Positions 1-9,881 are shown, counted from the first letter of the stretch. The stretch is 64,000 nt of DNA from Agarivorans albus (GCF_019670105.1 NZ_AP023032.1:2288972-2352971); one strand, 5' to 3'. Notes: a model not told the origin generated them from the letters alone. Numbers and translations are program-made.

Positions 1-45
<45 letters not shown>

Positions 46-128
46 TCCGGTCTTAACTAAAGTAGTTAAGTGATTTGAATAGTTAGTTGGCTTAGCTAAT
101 CGAACTAAGCAATTCTTAAATAAAGAAT

Positions 129-205
<77 letters not shown>

Positions 206-288
206 TCCGGTCTTAACTAAATTAGTTAAGTGATTTAAATAGTTACTTGGCTTAGCTATTCGAACTAAGCAATTCTTAAATAAAGAAT

Positions 289-365
<77 letters not shown>

Positions 366-448
366 TCCGGTCTTAACTAAATTAGTTAAGTGATTTAAAT
401 AGTTACTTGGCTTAGCTATTCGAACTAAGCAATTCTTAAATAAAGAAT

Positions 449-525
<77 letters not shown>

Positions 526-608
526 TCCGGTCTTAACTAAAGTAGTTAAGTGATTTGAATAGTTGCTTGGCTTAGCTATTCGAACTAAGCAATTCTTAAA
601 TAAAGAAT

Positions 609-685
<77 letters not shown>

Positions 686-703
686 TCCGTTATTGCGGAG
701 CGC

Positions 704-732
704 ATAGTACGCACAGAGTAGTGATAATACAA
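704..732 (-). promoter_or_regulatory. Sigma-70 promoter of the tRNA-fMet array, stringent type
   Basis: On the minus strand a -35 TTGTAT and a -10 TACTAT are separated by exactly 17 bp and followed by a GC-rich discriminator (GCGCTCC). A GC discriminator after the -10 is typical of ppGpp/DksA-controlled stable-RNA promoters. The same TACTATGCGC string occurs in the tRNA-Asn promoter at 26131-26159. Confidence 0.75.
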
Positions 733-845
733 GAGATTATTTGTTTTAATTATCCAAGTGCCGATTATTTATCCGAATGAGGCTTTTACTACTGATCCTT
801 AGCAAAACAGGTATAATCCACGGGTTAAATAAATAGAGTATCGAA

Positions 846-2942
846 ATGGCAGATTTTTTCGCTTCGACCGCTAAAGGTTTAGAAAGCTTATGTTTAGATG
901 AAATTACCGCGCTGGGTGCAGAAAACTGCAAACAAACAGTAGCCGGTGTTAGCTTTAGTTGTGACTGGCCAACCGCCTACAAAATTTGTATGTGGTCACG
1001 TGTTGCCTCTCGCATATTGTTGCGCTTAGTAGAGACTCAAGCAGAAAACGTTGATGAGCTATATGAAGCAGCCTATTCAGTACGTTGGAATAAGTACTTT
1101 AGCGTAGATCAAACGTTCTCGGTGCATTGTAGTGGAACAAACCACTATATAGACAATAGCCAGTTTGGTGCGCTTAAAGTAAAAGACGCCATTGTTGATC
1201 AGTTTAATAAGCTGGAAGGCGTTCGCCCCAATGTCGCTAAAACCGACGAAGATGCGCGAATAGTGGTTCGTTTAGCGGGTAAACATTTAGCCATTTCAAT
1301 CGATTTATCTGGCGCAGCCCTTCATCGACGTGGTTATCGTTTAGAGCAGGGTGAAGCACCAGTTAGAGAAAACCTTGCAGCAGCCTTGACGATTCGTAGT
1401 AACTGGCAAGAAAAATATCTGATTGATCCAATGTGTGGTTCCGGGACAATTTTGATTGAAGCGGCGATGCAAGCCGCCGACATCGCACCTGGTTTAAATC
1501 GACAATTTGGGTTTGAGCGCTTACGCAACTTTGCGTCTTCTGCTTGGCAAGACATTCGAAACGATGCCAAAGCCAGAGCCCAATATGGCTTAGCAAATTG
1601 TAAACAGCGTCTTATTGGCTACGATATTGATCGTCGCATGGTGACCTTAGCTAAATCGAACATTGAGCGTGCTGGACTTAGTGACATTATTTCAGTACAT
1701 GTTCATGATGCTGCAAATCTGCCAGCCGCGCCAAGTGAGCCCGGACTTATTTTGTCTAATCCGCCTTATGGTGAACGTCTGGGCGAACTGACTAAGCTTA
1801 TCGGCTTATTCTTATCCTTTGGTGCGAGCGTACGCGAAAACTATCCTGGCTGGCGTTTGTCGCTGTTTACCGCTGCACCAGAATTACTCGACTATCTGCG
1901 CCTGCGTAGTGACAAGCAATATAAGTTTTTAAATGGTGCACTTAACTGTGTGCTGAAAATCTATCAAATTGGTGAAGGTGGGCAGGGGACTCAACGTAAA
2001 TATGCTGAAGACTTTGTAAATCGATTGCTTAAAAACAAGAAAAAGCTGCAGAAATGGATCAAGCGAGACAACATAACTTGTTACCGCTTATATGATGCAG
2101 ACTTACCCGAATACAATGTGGCTGTAGATTGCTACGACGACTACGTGATTGTACAAGAGTATCGAGCTCCAAAGAGTATTGAACCCACAAAAGCGCGTCG
2201 TCGTTTAATGGATTTGCTAACCGGGCTTTTACAAAGTGATTTAGTGGCTAACGATAAGTTAGTAATTAAGCAACGTGCTCAACAAAAAGGGCGCCAGCAA
2301 TATGAACGCAATAGTGACGAAAAAGAGCGTTTTGTTGTTCAAGAATATGGTGCTCAGTTTTACGTTAATCTTACCGATTATTTAGATACTGGTTTGTTTT
2401 TAGATCACCGGAACATGCGGCATTACATTCAACAGCATAGCCAAAGTAAAAAGGTTCTCAATCTTTTCGCTTACACCGGCTCAGCTTCGGTTCATGCAGC
2501 GCTTGGTGGGGCTTCTAAAGTTACAACTGTAGATATGTCTAATACCTATTTAAACTGGGCAAAAGATAACTTTAGATTAAACCAGCTTCCGATTAGCAAA
2601 CATGAGTTTATTCGTGCTGATTGTATGGCTTGGCTGAAAACACAAATATCACAACGTTGGGATTTGATTTTTCTCGATCCGCCTACTTTTTCAAATTCAA
2701 AAAAGATGGATGAAGTGTTTGATATACAAAAAGATCACGTTGATTTGTTGGGCTCGGTTTCGCGCTTGCTTAATCCGGGCGGACAGTTGATTTTCTCAAA
2801 CAATAAACGCCAATTCAAAATGGATATAGAAGCCTTAGCAAAGCTGGGGCTTAAAGTTAAGAACATTTCAAGTCAGTCTTTATCGCCTGATTTTGAACGT
2901 AATAAACAAATTCATAATTGTTGGATGATACACAAGGAATAG
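846..2942 (+). CDS. rlmL: 23S rRNA (guanine) methyltransferase RlmKL, bifunctional
   Basis: 698 residues, the usual length of the fused RlmL/RlmK enzyme (about 702 in E. coli). In E. coli the N-terminal half makes m2G2445 and the C-terminal half m7G2069 in 23S rRNA. The N-terminus has a THUMP-like region; the first methyltransferase shows a SAM loop DPMCGSGT near residue 195 and the catalytic NPPYGER near 305. The second has LFAYTGSAS near 540 and DPPTF near 611, so both active sites look intact. A TATAAT at 812-817 is a likely -10, but no good -35 is visible. The glutaredoxin-like gene and uup follow within a few bases, so they are probably cotranscribed. Confidence 0.97.
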   Translation: MADFFASTAKGLESLCLDEITALGAENCKQTVAGVSFSCDWPTAYKICMWSRVASRILLRLVETQAENVDELYEAAYSVRWNKYFSVDQTFSVHCSGTNHYIDNSQFGALKVKDAIVDQFNKLEGVRPNVAKTDEDARIVVRLAGKHLAISIDLSGAALHRRGYRLEQGEAPVRENLAAALTIRSNWQEKYLIDPMCGSGTILIEAAMQAADIAPGLNRQFGFERLRNFASSAWQDIRNDAKARAQYGLANCKQRLIGYDIDRRMVTLAKSNIERAGLSDIISVHVHDAANLPAAPSEPGLILSNPPYGERLGELTKLIGLFLSFGASVRENYPGWRLSLFTAAPELLDYLRLRSDKQYKFLNGALNCVLKIYQIGEGGQGTQRKYAEDFVNRLLKNKKKLQKWIKRDNITCYRLYDADLPEYNVAVDCYDDYVIVQEYRAPKSIEPTKARRRLMDLLTGLLQSDLVANDKLVIKQRAQQKGRQQYERNSDEKERFVVQEYGAQFYVNLTDYLDTGLFLDHRNMRHYIQQHSQSKKVLNLFAYTGSASVHAALGGASKVTTVDMSNTYLNWAKDNFRLNQLPISKHEFIRADCMAWLKTQISQRWDLIFLDPPTFSNSKKMDEVFDIQKDHVDLLGSVSRLLNPGGQLIFSNNKRQFKMDIEALAKLGLKVKNISSQSLSPDFERNKQIHNCWMIHKE

Positions 2943-2946
2943 TTGT

Positions 2947-3186
2947 ATGACTTGGGTTTTATATAGTACTGATGGTTGCCATCTTTGCGAAGATGCTCGT
3001 GCGTTAATTTTAGCTAACCCCAATATTAATGAGCTAAAAGAACAAGACATAATCGAAGACGAGTCTTTAGTCGAGCAATACCGTTATAGCATTCCTGTGT
3101 TGTGTCACGAACCCAGTCAACAAAGAATTAACTGGCCTTTTGACGCGAGCCAGTTAGAACAATTTATAGAGAGTTGTGCGTGTTAG
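2947..3186 (+). CDS. Glutaredoxin-like protein (DUF836 type)
   Basis: A 79-residue thioredoxin-fold protein with a CxxC redox pair at C11/C14 (sequence CHLC) and a likely cis-proline at P50 (SIPVL). This matches the short glutaredoxin-like DUF836 family often found between rlmL and uup in marine gammaproteobacteria. The partner substrate is unknown. An AAGGA Shine-Dalgarno lies inside the end of rlmL, 4 bp upstream of which that gene stops; the 3' end overlaps uup, so translation of the three is probably coupled. No signal peptide is present, so it should act in the cytoplasm. Confidence 0.85.
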   Translation: MTWVLYSTDGCHLCEDARALILANPNINELKEQDIIEDESLVEQYRYSIPVLCHEPSQQRINWPFDASQLEQFIESCAC

Positions 3187-5075
3187 TAAACTTACAAGAC
3201 GCTTTTTTGGCATATGGCGACACGCCACTGTTAAACAAAGCAAATGTGCAAATAAACAAAGCTGAACGAGTATGTCTAGTTGGCCGTAATGGTGCTGGCA
3301 AGAGCACTTTGTTGCAAGTGATCGAAGGCGCTATTCAGTTAGACTCAGGCCAACGTCAACTAGTTAATGACGTTGTCATCACCCGATTACAGCAAGATCC
3401 ACCTGAGGCGAGTGAGCAACGTATTTTTGATTACGTCGCTGAAGGCAAACCACATATCGGTAAATTGCTCAGTGAGTTTCACCACTTAACGTCGAATATC
3501 AATGAAAACTCCAGTGAACGCGAATTAAAACGTATGCAACAAATACAGCATGAGATAGATGTTGTAGACGGCTGGAAATTTGATAACGAAATTCAACAAG
3601 TTCTCACAACCATGAAGCTAGATGGAGAAGCTCCTTTGCAAGGCCTATCCGGTGGTTGGCTAAGAAAGGTTGCGTTAGCAAAAGCGTTGGCAGGTGATCC
3701 AGATATTTTGCTGCTTGATGAACCGACTAACCATTTGGATATTAATACCATCAAATGGCTAGAAGAGTTTTTGCTTAATTTTAAAGGCACTATTGTGTTT
3801 ATTAGTCACGATAGGGCTTTTATTCGTAAAATCGCCACCAGAATTGTAGACATAGACCGTGGTGTGCTTACCTCCTGGCCCGGCAACTACGATGCCTACT
3901 TAGATGGTAAAGCAGAGTGGCTACGTGTTGAAGAAGAGCAAAATGCTTTGTTCGATAAACGTTTGGCTGAAGAAGAGGCCTGGATTCGTCAAGGTATTAA
4001 AGCGCGTAGAACCCGCAATGAAGGGCGAGTTAGAGCGCTTAAAGCTATGCGTAATGAACGCAGTGAACGCGTTAATCGCCAAGGTACTACCAATATGCAA
4101 ATCGACGATGGTTTGCGTTCAGGAAAAATTGTATTTGAAGCCGAACAACTAAGTTTCGGTTACCCTGATGATGCTTATCCTATTATTTCTCCGCTAGATT
4201 TACTTGTAATGCGAGGCGACAAAATTGCCTTAGTTGGAGGCAATGGCTGTGGAAAATCAACCCTTATCAAGTTGTTACTTGAGCATTTAACTCCAAGCTC
4301 AGGCAAGCTAAAAATAGGGACTAATCTCAATGTTGCTTATTTCGATCAGTATCGCCAAGAGCTAGACCCAGAAAAAACCTTGCTAGATAATTTAGCTGGC
4401 GGTAAACAAGAAATTGAAATCAACGGTAATAAACGCCATGTAATGGGGTACCTACAAGACTTTTTATTTCACCCTAAACGCGCATTTACTCCGGTTAAAG
4501 CGCTTTCTGGTGGCGAAAAAAATCGACTCATGTTGGCAAAATTATTCTTGAAACCAGCCAATTTGTTGGTTTTAGATGAACCAACCAACGATTTGGATGT
4601 CGAAACGCTGGAGTTACTAGAAGAGTTGGTAAGCCAATATCCAGGAACAGTGTTATTGGTTAGCCATGACAGAAGCTTTATCGACAATACAGCAAGTCAT
4701 GTTTGGTTCTTTGATGGAAACAGTAATGTAGACAGCTATGTAGGCGGATATTCTGAAGTAGCAGATTACATAGAAAACCGGCAAAAAGCGCCTGTTGTAA
4801 AAGCTGTTGAGAAAACTGATTCTAGTCAGCGAGCCCAAAAACAATCGAAGAAGTTGTCATATAAATTGAAACTGGAACTTGACCAGCTACCCGAAAAATT
4901 GGAAGCTGCCGAGGCGCAAGTAGAAGAATTACAAAGTAAAGTAAACGAACCTGAGTTCTTTAATTTAGAACAAGACGTCGTTCAAAATACTTTAAATGAT
5001 TTAGCCAAAGCAGAGCAGAGTTTAGAAGACCTGTTTATGCGCTGGGAAGAATTGGAAGAACTAAAAAATTCATGA
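3180..5075 (+). CDS. uup: ABC-F family ATPase Uup
   Basis: About 631 residues with two ABC ATPase domains and no membrane segments, as in ABC-F proteins. Domain 1 has Walker A GRNGAGKS, signature LSGG and Walker B LLLDEPTNHLD. A charged linker follows, then domain 2 with GGNGCGKS, LSGGEKNR and LVLDEPTNDLD. The C-terminal 100 residues are Lys/Glu-rich and coiled-coil-like, as in Uup, which binds branched DNA and ribosomes and limits transposon excision. I chose GTG at 3180 because the N-terminus then aligns with E. coli Uup; a TTG at 3174 is also open. It overlaps the glutaredoxin-like gene at its start and the DUF3466 gene (ATGA) at its end. Confidence 0.95.
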   Translation: MLVNLQDAFLAYGDTPLLNKANVQINKAERVCLVGRNGAGKSTLLQVIEGAIQLDSGQRQLVNDVVITRLQQDPPEASEQRIFDYVAEGKPHIGKLLSEFHHLTSNINENSSERELKRMQQIQHEIDVVDGWKFDNEIQQVLTTMKLDGEAPLQGLSGGWLRKVALAKALAGDPDILLLDEPTNHLDINTIKWLEEFLLNFKGTIVFISHDRAFIRKIATRIVDIDRGVLTSWPGNYDAYLDGKAEWLRVEEEQNALFDKRLAEEEAWIRQGIKARRTRNEGRVRALKAMRNERSERVNRQGTTNMQIDDGLRSGKIVFEAEQLSFGYPDDAYPIISPLDLLVMRGDKIALVGGNGCGKSTLIKLLLEHLTPSSGKLKIGTNLNVAYFDQYRQELDPEKTLLDNLAGGKQEIEINGNKRHVMGYLQDFLFHPKRAFTPVKALSGGEKNRLMLAKLFLKPANLLVLDEPTNDLDVETLELLEELVSQYPGTVLLVSHDRSFIDNTASHVWFFDGNSNVDSYVGGYSEVADYIENRQKAPVVKAVEKTDSSQRAQKQSKKLSYKLKLELDQLPEKLEAAEAQVEELQSKVNEPEFFNLEQDVVQNTLNDLAKAEQSLEDLFMRWEELEELKNS

Positions 5076-6898
5076 AGAAGTCTATGATGAAACGCTCTTT
5101 AGCAATGGCATTCGCGCCTTTAGTATTGTCTGCTAGCTTTGCTCAAGCAGCACAAACCGAATCCTATTATCTTATAGAAGAAATTCCACTAGAAACCAGT
5201 AACGGACTTGTCGAAGCTAATGGTGACCTAGTTGTTACTGCCGCAAGTAATGATGGGGAGTATGTAGCGGGTAGTGCTCAAACTTTTAGAAGTGCTTTTC
5301 GCTTTTACGACTTTTCCGACAGAACCACTTTTGACTATGGCTGCCAGTACGCTAGCGAAGTATGTGACTTGTTCTTCTACGGAGATAATAGTTTTTACGA
5401 TACCTATCGTAAACGCTTAAGAGAACAAAGAACCGTTTTGTACCAATCTAATGTGCTCTCTTTCTTAGCCAATCGAAATATTAGTGGGATGCATACCGAT
5501 GGCAAGAACCTGCCGCCGTTGCCTACTTGGGATACCATTAACGAAAAACTTTATGTTTTCGATGATATTGCTAACAGTGACTACACAACTGATACACGAG
5601 TGAATGATATCAATAGTGAATTAGGTTGGGCTGTAGGCTACGACTCAGCGCCATTTAGCAATCCTGATGGTGGAAATTATACAAGGGACTTTATTCAACG
5701 TGGGTTTGCTTTGCGCTTAAGCGACCAAGCTAAAGTTACTTTGCTACCAACAGCCTTTAACAGTAGTGGCGAGCTAGAAGATGATAAAGGTGGGTTATCA
5801 TCAGGCTTACAAATTATCGAAAAAGATGGCCGTACCCTTGTTATTGGCATAGGTAGTGTCAGTTATTCCAATAGCGACAGCTTTGGTGAGTGTCAAACAG
5901 GTAACCGAGAAAACTACTACCGTTGTTCAGGTTTTGATACTCAAGCATGGGTATGGGACATTACAGACGCAATAGATGGAGAGCAAGTAGTTGGGCAACA
6001 ACTAGTTGAAGGCTACGTTCGTTCTCGTTATGGCAATGCTCCAGATTTTAACTTGGTAAAAGATGCCAATAACGAGATATTGGTAGGTATATCTTCAGAT
6101 GATGTCTATGACAGCACTAACGGTTCACGTGGCCGCGCTACTTACTATACCGACAATGGTGATGGTACTTATAGTCTAAATAAAATACCAAATATTCGGA
6201 TTGATGGTGATAATGACAAGTTTGAAGACTCCGTATCACATACTTGGGCAAATTCAGTAAACGACGCCAACTTAATTGTCGGTAATTTGCGATACGTAGA
6301 AGTTAAATCACGTAACCGTCCGGTAGAAGGTTTTGTATATGATGGTGATGAAAATTCAGAAACATACCAAGAGGTAAATTGGCCATTACGTAACAAGCCA
6401 TTTTCTGGTGCTAACAGCGAATTCAGCGATATCAATAATAGCGGTTTAATCGTAGGTTGGCGAGATGGGGATAGTGAAGAACAGCCAGCTTATAATGGTA
6501 CTACACGTAGACAAACGGGTATCTTATTAGATTACAATCGTTACCTAGAAGGTAACAAGACATACACCTGGACGCTTAATCAATTAACCTGTTATGAGCA
6601 AGACGGAACGCCACAGATACCGCTGTACCGGTTCGAGTTTGCAACTCATATTAATGATGAAGGTGAAATATTTGCCAACGGTTATCACTATGAAAGTGCT
6701 GAAGAGTTTATTAATGGAGTAAATCCTCGTGCGGTGTTACTTAAATTGGTAAGAAACCCTGCGGTGACAGATATAGATGACTTAGCAACTTGCCCGCAAA
6801 TAGAAGAAGTGAAGTATGAACGTAAAGGGGCTTCTAGCTTGTGGTTAGGCTTACTGCTCTTACCTGTTGTTTTTGTGAGGCGTTTCATAAAAAGATAA
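5072..6898 (+). CDS. DUF3466 family exported protein
   Basis: 608 residues with a signal peptide (n-region KKSMMKR, hydrophobic core, cleavage after AQA near residue 27). The body is repeat-like, with several segments of the type VNDxNxxGWAVGY, as in the DUF3466 family found next to uup and rmf in Shewanella and Vibrio relatives. The C-terminus has a small-residue turn, a hydrophobic stretch (LWLGLLLLPVVFV) and an Arg/Lys tail. That layout is like GlyGly-CTERM/rhombosortase sorting tails, although the glycine pair is degenerate. Function is unknown; cell-surface anchoring is an inference. The start overlaps the uup stop by 4 bp. Confidence 0.8.
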   Translation: MKKSMMKRSLAMAFAPLVLSASFAQAAQTESYYLIEEIPLETSNGLVEANGDLVVTAASNDGEYVAGSAQTFRSAFRFYDFSDRTTFDYGCQYASEVCDLFFYGDNSFYDTYRKRLREQRTVLYQSNVLSFLANRNISGMHTDGKNLPPLPTWDTINEKLYVFDDIANSDYTTDTRVNDINSELGWAVGYDSAPFSNPDGGNYTRDFIQRGFALRLSDQAKVTLLPTAFNSSGELEDDKGGLSSGLQIIEKDGRTLVIGIGSVSYSNSDSFGECQTGNRENYYRCSGFDTQAWVWDITDAIDGEQVVGQQLVEGYVRSRYGNAPDFNLVKDANNEILVGISSDDVYDSTNGSRGRATYYTDNGDGTYSLNKIPNIRIDGDNDKFEDSVSHTWANSVNDANLIVGNLRYVEVKSRNRPVEGFVYDGDENSETYQEVNWPLRNKPFSGANSEFSDINNSGLIVGWRDGDSEEQPAYNGTTRRQTGILLDYNRYLEGNKTYTWTLNQLTCYEQDGTPQIPLYRFEFATHINDEGEIFANGYHYESAEEFINGVNPRAVLLKLVRNPAVTDIDDLATCPQIEEVKYERKGASSLWLGLLLLPVVFVRRFIKR

Positions 6899-6989
6899 AT
6901 TGTCTTTTTAGTGCAACAAAAATATCAATTAGTTAGCGAATACTTAAAAATTTAGTTTTTGATCTTTTAAAAACGATAAGCGATAGTAG

Positions 6990-7022
6990 ATCAGGAGTCC
7001 AAGTGGGCTCCTGATTTGTTTT
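6990..7022 (+). terminator. Rho-independent terminator after DUF3466 gene
   Basis: An 11-bp stem (ATCAGGAG..CC paired with GG..CTCCTGAT, one G:U) closes on the loop AAGT and is followed by TTGTTTTCT. It separates the rlmL-uup-DUF3466 unit from rmf. Confidence 0.8.
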
Positions 7023-7046
7023 CTGATCTTGATGAGGAAGAAGTCT

Positions 7047-7223
7047 ATGAAAAGACAAAAACGCGATCGTTTAGAAAGAGCGCATGCCAAAGGTTATCAA
7101 GCAGGGTTATCAGGAAGGTCTAAAGAGACCTGTCCGTATGGTGGAGCAGACGCAAGAGGTCATTGGTACGGTGGGTGGCGTGAGGCTGTTGAAGAACGCG
7201 TTTCAGGATTAGACAATAACTAA
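7047..7223 (+). CDS. rmf: Ribosome modulation factor Rmf
   Basis: 58 residues beginning MKRQKRDRLERAHAKGYQAG, nearly identical to the start of E. coli RMF (55 residues). RMF binds 70S ribosomes in stationary phase and drives formation of inactive 100S dimers. The open frame extends to a TTG at 7029, but ATG 7047 has the Shine-Dalgarno GAGGAAG and matches the family N-terminus, so it is chosen. Next to fabA in convergent orientation, the same order as in enterobacteria. Confidence 0.96.
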   Translation: MKRQKRDRLERAHAKGYQAGLSGRSKETCPYGGADARGHWYGGWREAVEERVSGLDNN

Positions 7224-7230
7224 ATAAAAA

Positions 7231-7254
7231 AAGCCCTATAAATAGGGCTTTTTA
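7231..7254. terminator. Bidirectional terminator between rmf and fabA
   Basis: Perfect stem AAAGCCCTA/TAGGGCTTT with a TAAA loop, flanked by an A-run on the left and a T-run on the right. It can end rmf on the plus strand and fabA on the minus strand. Confidence 0.88.
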
Positions 7255-7274
7255 ATATCAGCGTATTAGGAGTA

Positions 7275-7811
7275 CTAAAAAGTTGAAGTGTCGGTAAACA
7301 AACCTACTTTCAAATCATTTGCTGAGTAAATCTGACGACCATCTACCTCTACAATGCCATCCGCAATACCCATAACTAATTTACGCATAATTACACGCTT
7401 CATCTGAATGCGGTAGGTGACTTTCTTAGCTGTAGGTAATACTTGGCCAGTGAATTTAACTTCGCCAACACCCAAAGCTCGCCCTTTACCCGGACCGCCA
7501 CTCCAACCTAAGAAAAATCCAACAAGCTGCCACATTGCGTCTAAGCCTAAGCAACCAGGCATTACCGGGTCACCAGGGAAGTGACAGTCAAAAAACCATA
7601 AATCAGGGTTAATATCTAACTCAGCAACAATTTCGCCGTTGCCAAACTCACCACCTTCGTGGGTGATTTTTAGAATGCGGTCCATCATTAGCATGTTTGG
7701 TGCGGGTAACTTACTGTTTCCTTCACCGAATAAAAGGCCTTGGCTGCAATCAAGCAATTCTTGGCGTTCATAGCTAGTTTTACCTAGTTCTTTTTGCGAA
7801 ACCTGAGTCAT
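7275..7811 (-). CDS. fabA: 3-hydroxydecanoyl-ACP dehydratase/isomerase FabA
   Basis: 178 residues; FabA dehydrates 3-hydroxydecanoyl-ACP and isomerises the trans-2 product to cis-3, the branch point for unsaturated fatty acids. The catalytic His and Asp are visible as H77 ([10 protein letters not shown]) and D91 (LGLDAMWQ), matching H70/D84 of E. coli. The frame is open to 7868, but ATG 7811 has an AAAGG Shine-Dalgarno and gives the family length. The upstream 60 bp carry a FabR operator and a possible FadR site. The lon-like gene lies just upstream on the same strand, as in E. coli. Confidence 0.97.
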   Translation of the reverse strand: MTQVSQKELGKTSYERQELLDCSQGLLFGEGNSKLPAPNMLMMDRILKITHEGGEFGNGEIVAELDINPDLWFFDCHFPGDPVMPGCLGLDAMWQLVGFFLGWSGGPGKGRALGVGEVKFTGQVLPTAKKVTYRIQMKRVIMRKLVMGIADGIVEVDGRQIYSANDLKVGLFTDTSTF

Positions 7812-7839
7812 GAATTTTACCTTTAAAAAATTTGCCGAT

Positions 7840-7868
7840 ACTTTAGCTAACACGTGTAAGCTAAACAA
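7840..7868 (-). promoter_or_regulatory. fabA promoter
   Basis: On the minus strand, -35 TTGTTT (7863-7868) and -10 TAAAGT (7840-7845) are 17 bp apart. The spacer coincides with the FabR palindrome, so repressor binding would block RNA polymerase. The resulting leader before ATG 7811 is about 20-25 nt. Confidence 0.65.
7845..7862. promoter_or_regulatory. FabR operator upstream of fabA
   Basis: On the minus strand the 18-mer AGCTTACACGTGTTAGCT is a near-perfect palindrome and matches the known E. coli fabA FabR site AGCGTACACGTGTTCGCT at 16 of 18 positions. FabR is the TetR-family repressor of unsaturated fatty acid synthesis. Confidence 0.82.
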
Positions 7869-7879
7869 GTCCGATGTCC
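7863..7879. promoter_or_regulatory. Possible FadR site overlapping the fabA -35
   Basis: The minus strand reads ATCGGACTTGTTTA, which resembles the FadR-binding core (TCGGAC..TTGTT) located near -40 of E. coli fabA, where FadR activates. The match is partial and the position overlaps the -35, so this is tentative. Confidence 0.35.
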
Positions 7880-7889
7880 GATAATTTCG

Positions 7890-9881
7890 CTAAAACTTGA
7901 ATAAGTCAGATACTTTCTTCAAAAGCCAGCGAATTAAACCAGGTTCATCGTTTGGTAGATTGATTAATTTGTTAATTTTTCCGTAAACACTTTCTTCATC
8001 GAGTAGGTCGCCAGCAGGCAGATTGAACAAATAGGGCACCGCTTGGCTAATGGTAGAAACAGCAAAAATGCTTAGTTGTTTTTGCTCAACCGCGTTTAAA
8101 ACCTCTTGCGAAAGATTCAGTTGATTAAGGTTAGCTTCCGGTATTACTACCCGGATAGGCTGGTTAGTATTAACAAGTTGCGCAACCCTTAAGTAACCTT
8201 CGATCTTTTCGTTTATGCCGCCTACAGCTAATACATTGCCTTTTTGATCTAAGGCGCCGGTTACTGCGGTATTTTGCTGAATGGGAAGCTTTGAGATAGC
8301 GCTTAGTAAAGCCAAGGCTGATGCGAGAGAAGCGCTGTCACCATCTATTTCATGATAAGACTGTTCAAATACTATGTTGCCGGAATAAGGGAAATGATGC
8401 TCAGAGGCAAACAATTGATTTAGAAAGCCATGAATGATCATCATTGATTTAGCGTGAACATTCCCTGCTAGTTCTGCTTTTCTTTCTATATCGTTAAAGT
8501 CGCCGTCACCTTGAAACACATTTGCAGTTATTCTGATGGGCTCACCAAATGATAAACCTAAGCCAGCGAAGTCGATAACCGATAAACCATTTATTTGGCC
8601 AACTTGCTCACCACTTAAACAAATATTGGTTTGTCTTTCTGTATAGGAGAGATCACTAAACTTTTGTTGGTTGTTAACGTTATCGTTTAAGTGTTTTAGT
8701 GCTTGGGTAAAGCCTTGACTGTTCGCTGTAAATTGATTGAGTTCTAGTGACTGAAGTAGGGTAATTAGTTCTTGTACATCTAAACTTAAATACTGTTGAT
8801 GCTCGCAAAGCTTCGCCGCGTAGTTCAATACACATTCATAGAGCTCCGTTGTTAAGCTGGATAAGCCGCATTGATGTAACTCACCATTTAGGTGGCTTAA
8901 ATACAAATTGATGTTGGTTGAGCTTGCTTCTACTTCTAATGGCAGTTCAGTTTCTAAAAGCCCTAGGGTTTTTATACTTGGGTCGAGCTCATATAAATCG
9001 GCAATGGCATTGGCATTACCAATAAGCACTAACTTGGTAGTTACCGACAAATGTTGAGGTTGGCTAGTTAGCTTTTCGCCTTGCAATTTATCCCACGAAA
9101 AAATTGAGGTAGTTAAACAAGCTTTTAGTTCAAACCAAAGCTTCGCTTCTGCAAGAATATCTTCGGCATTTAAAACCAGTATCCCGGAAGCTGAATGATG
9201 AATAGCCCCTAAATTCACTTCCACCAACTCAGCGCTATTAGCTGTAGGTTGGGCAAGATATTGGCCAAAAATAGTTGCTCTAGTGAATTCGTAACAATAA
9301 TTTAGTGTTGGCTTGTTAAGCCAAGTCTTATAGAACTTTTGAATCGAGGTGAAAGAAGGTAACTCAACAAGGTATTCAAATAGCTGTTTGATGAGATTTA
9401 ATAATTGCTCAGGAACCTGCGCTTGGTTAAGTCTTTTTAGAATTTTGCTAAGGGAGTCGGATTGAGACTCTTCCATAAACGCTAATTCTTCACCTATCTC
9501 TTTGGCTAAAAGTTCTGAACCAAAATCTTTGTTTAGCAAATCTTCCATCTGCAGCATAGTTTGCTCAAAAGCTTGTTGAGCTTTTTGTGAAAGCTCAACA
9601 CAATAAGGGCGCTGTGGCTGGGTAGGGTTGAATATTAAGGCGTAAGCTTGTTGCTCAATATTAAGGTCTTTAGCAAAGTCTGCGAGTACTGAATGCAAAT
9701 TGAAAAAACTAGGGGCCTGACAAACCATAACTTGTTGATGATTATTGGCGTGCGTAAAGTGGTCAAAACTAGATTTAGCTATAGGTAATAAACTCGACCA
9801 CTGAATGCCGTTAGTTGGGTTTATGTTCTCTAGCGAAAAGTTAGGTTTTAGTTTTTCAATGCTTAGGGCTGATTCAGTCAA
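7890..9881 (-). CDS. Lon-like protease (LonB/YcbZ family)
   Basis: 663 residues. The C-terminal third is a Lon-type Ser-Lys protease domain: the serine lies in DGDSASLAS near residue 513 and the lysine in GGINEKIEG near residue 556. The N-terminal region is helical and lacks an obvious intact Walker A, as in the YcbZ group (AAA_32-like), so ATP dependence is uncertain. The start is a TTG (MTESALS) with a GGA Shine-Dalgarno; no better ATG is in reach. The gene sits directly upstream of fabA on the same strand, the same order as E. coli ycbZ-fabA. Substrates are not known from the sequence. Confidence 0.88.
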   Translation of the reverse strand: MTESALSIEKLKPNFSLENINPTNGIQWSSLLPIAKSSFDHFTHANNHQQVMVCQAPSFFNLHSVLADFAKDLNIEQQAYALIFNPTQPQRPYCVELSQKAQQAFEQTMLQMEDLLNKDFGSELLAKEIGEELAFMEESQSDSLSKILKRLNQAQVPEQLLNLIKQLFEYLVELPSFTSIQKFYKTWLNKPTLNYCYEFTRATIFGQYLAQPTANSAELVEVNLGAIHHSASGILVLNAEDILAEAKLWFELKACLTTSIFSWDKLQGEKLTSQPQHLSVTTKLVLIGNANAIADLYELDPSIKTLGLLETELPLEVEASSTNINLYLSHLNGELHQCGLSSLTTELYECVLNYAAKLCEHQQYLSLDVQELITLLQSLELNQFTANSQGFTQALKHLNDNVNNQQKFSDLSYTERQTNICLSGEQVGQINGLSVIDFAGLGLSFGEPIRITANVFQGDGDFNDIERKAELAGNVHAKSMMIIHGFLNQLFASEHHFPYSGNIVFEQSYHEIDGDSASLASALALLSAISKLPIQQNTAVTGALDQKGNVLAVGGINEKIEGYLRVAQLVNTNQPIRVVIPEANLNQLNLSQEVLNAVEQKQLSIFAVSTISQAVPYLFNLPAGDLLDEESVYGKINKLINLPNDEPGLIRWLLKKVSDLFKF

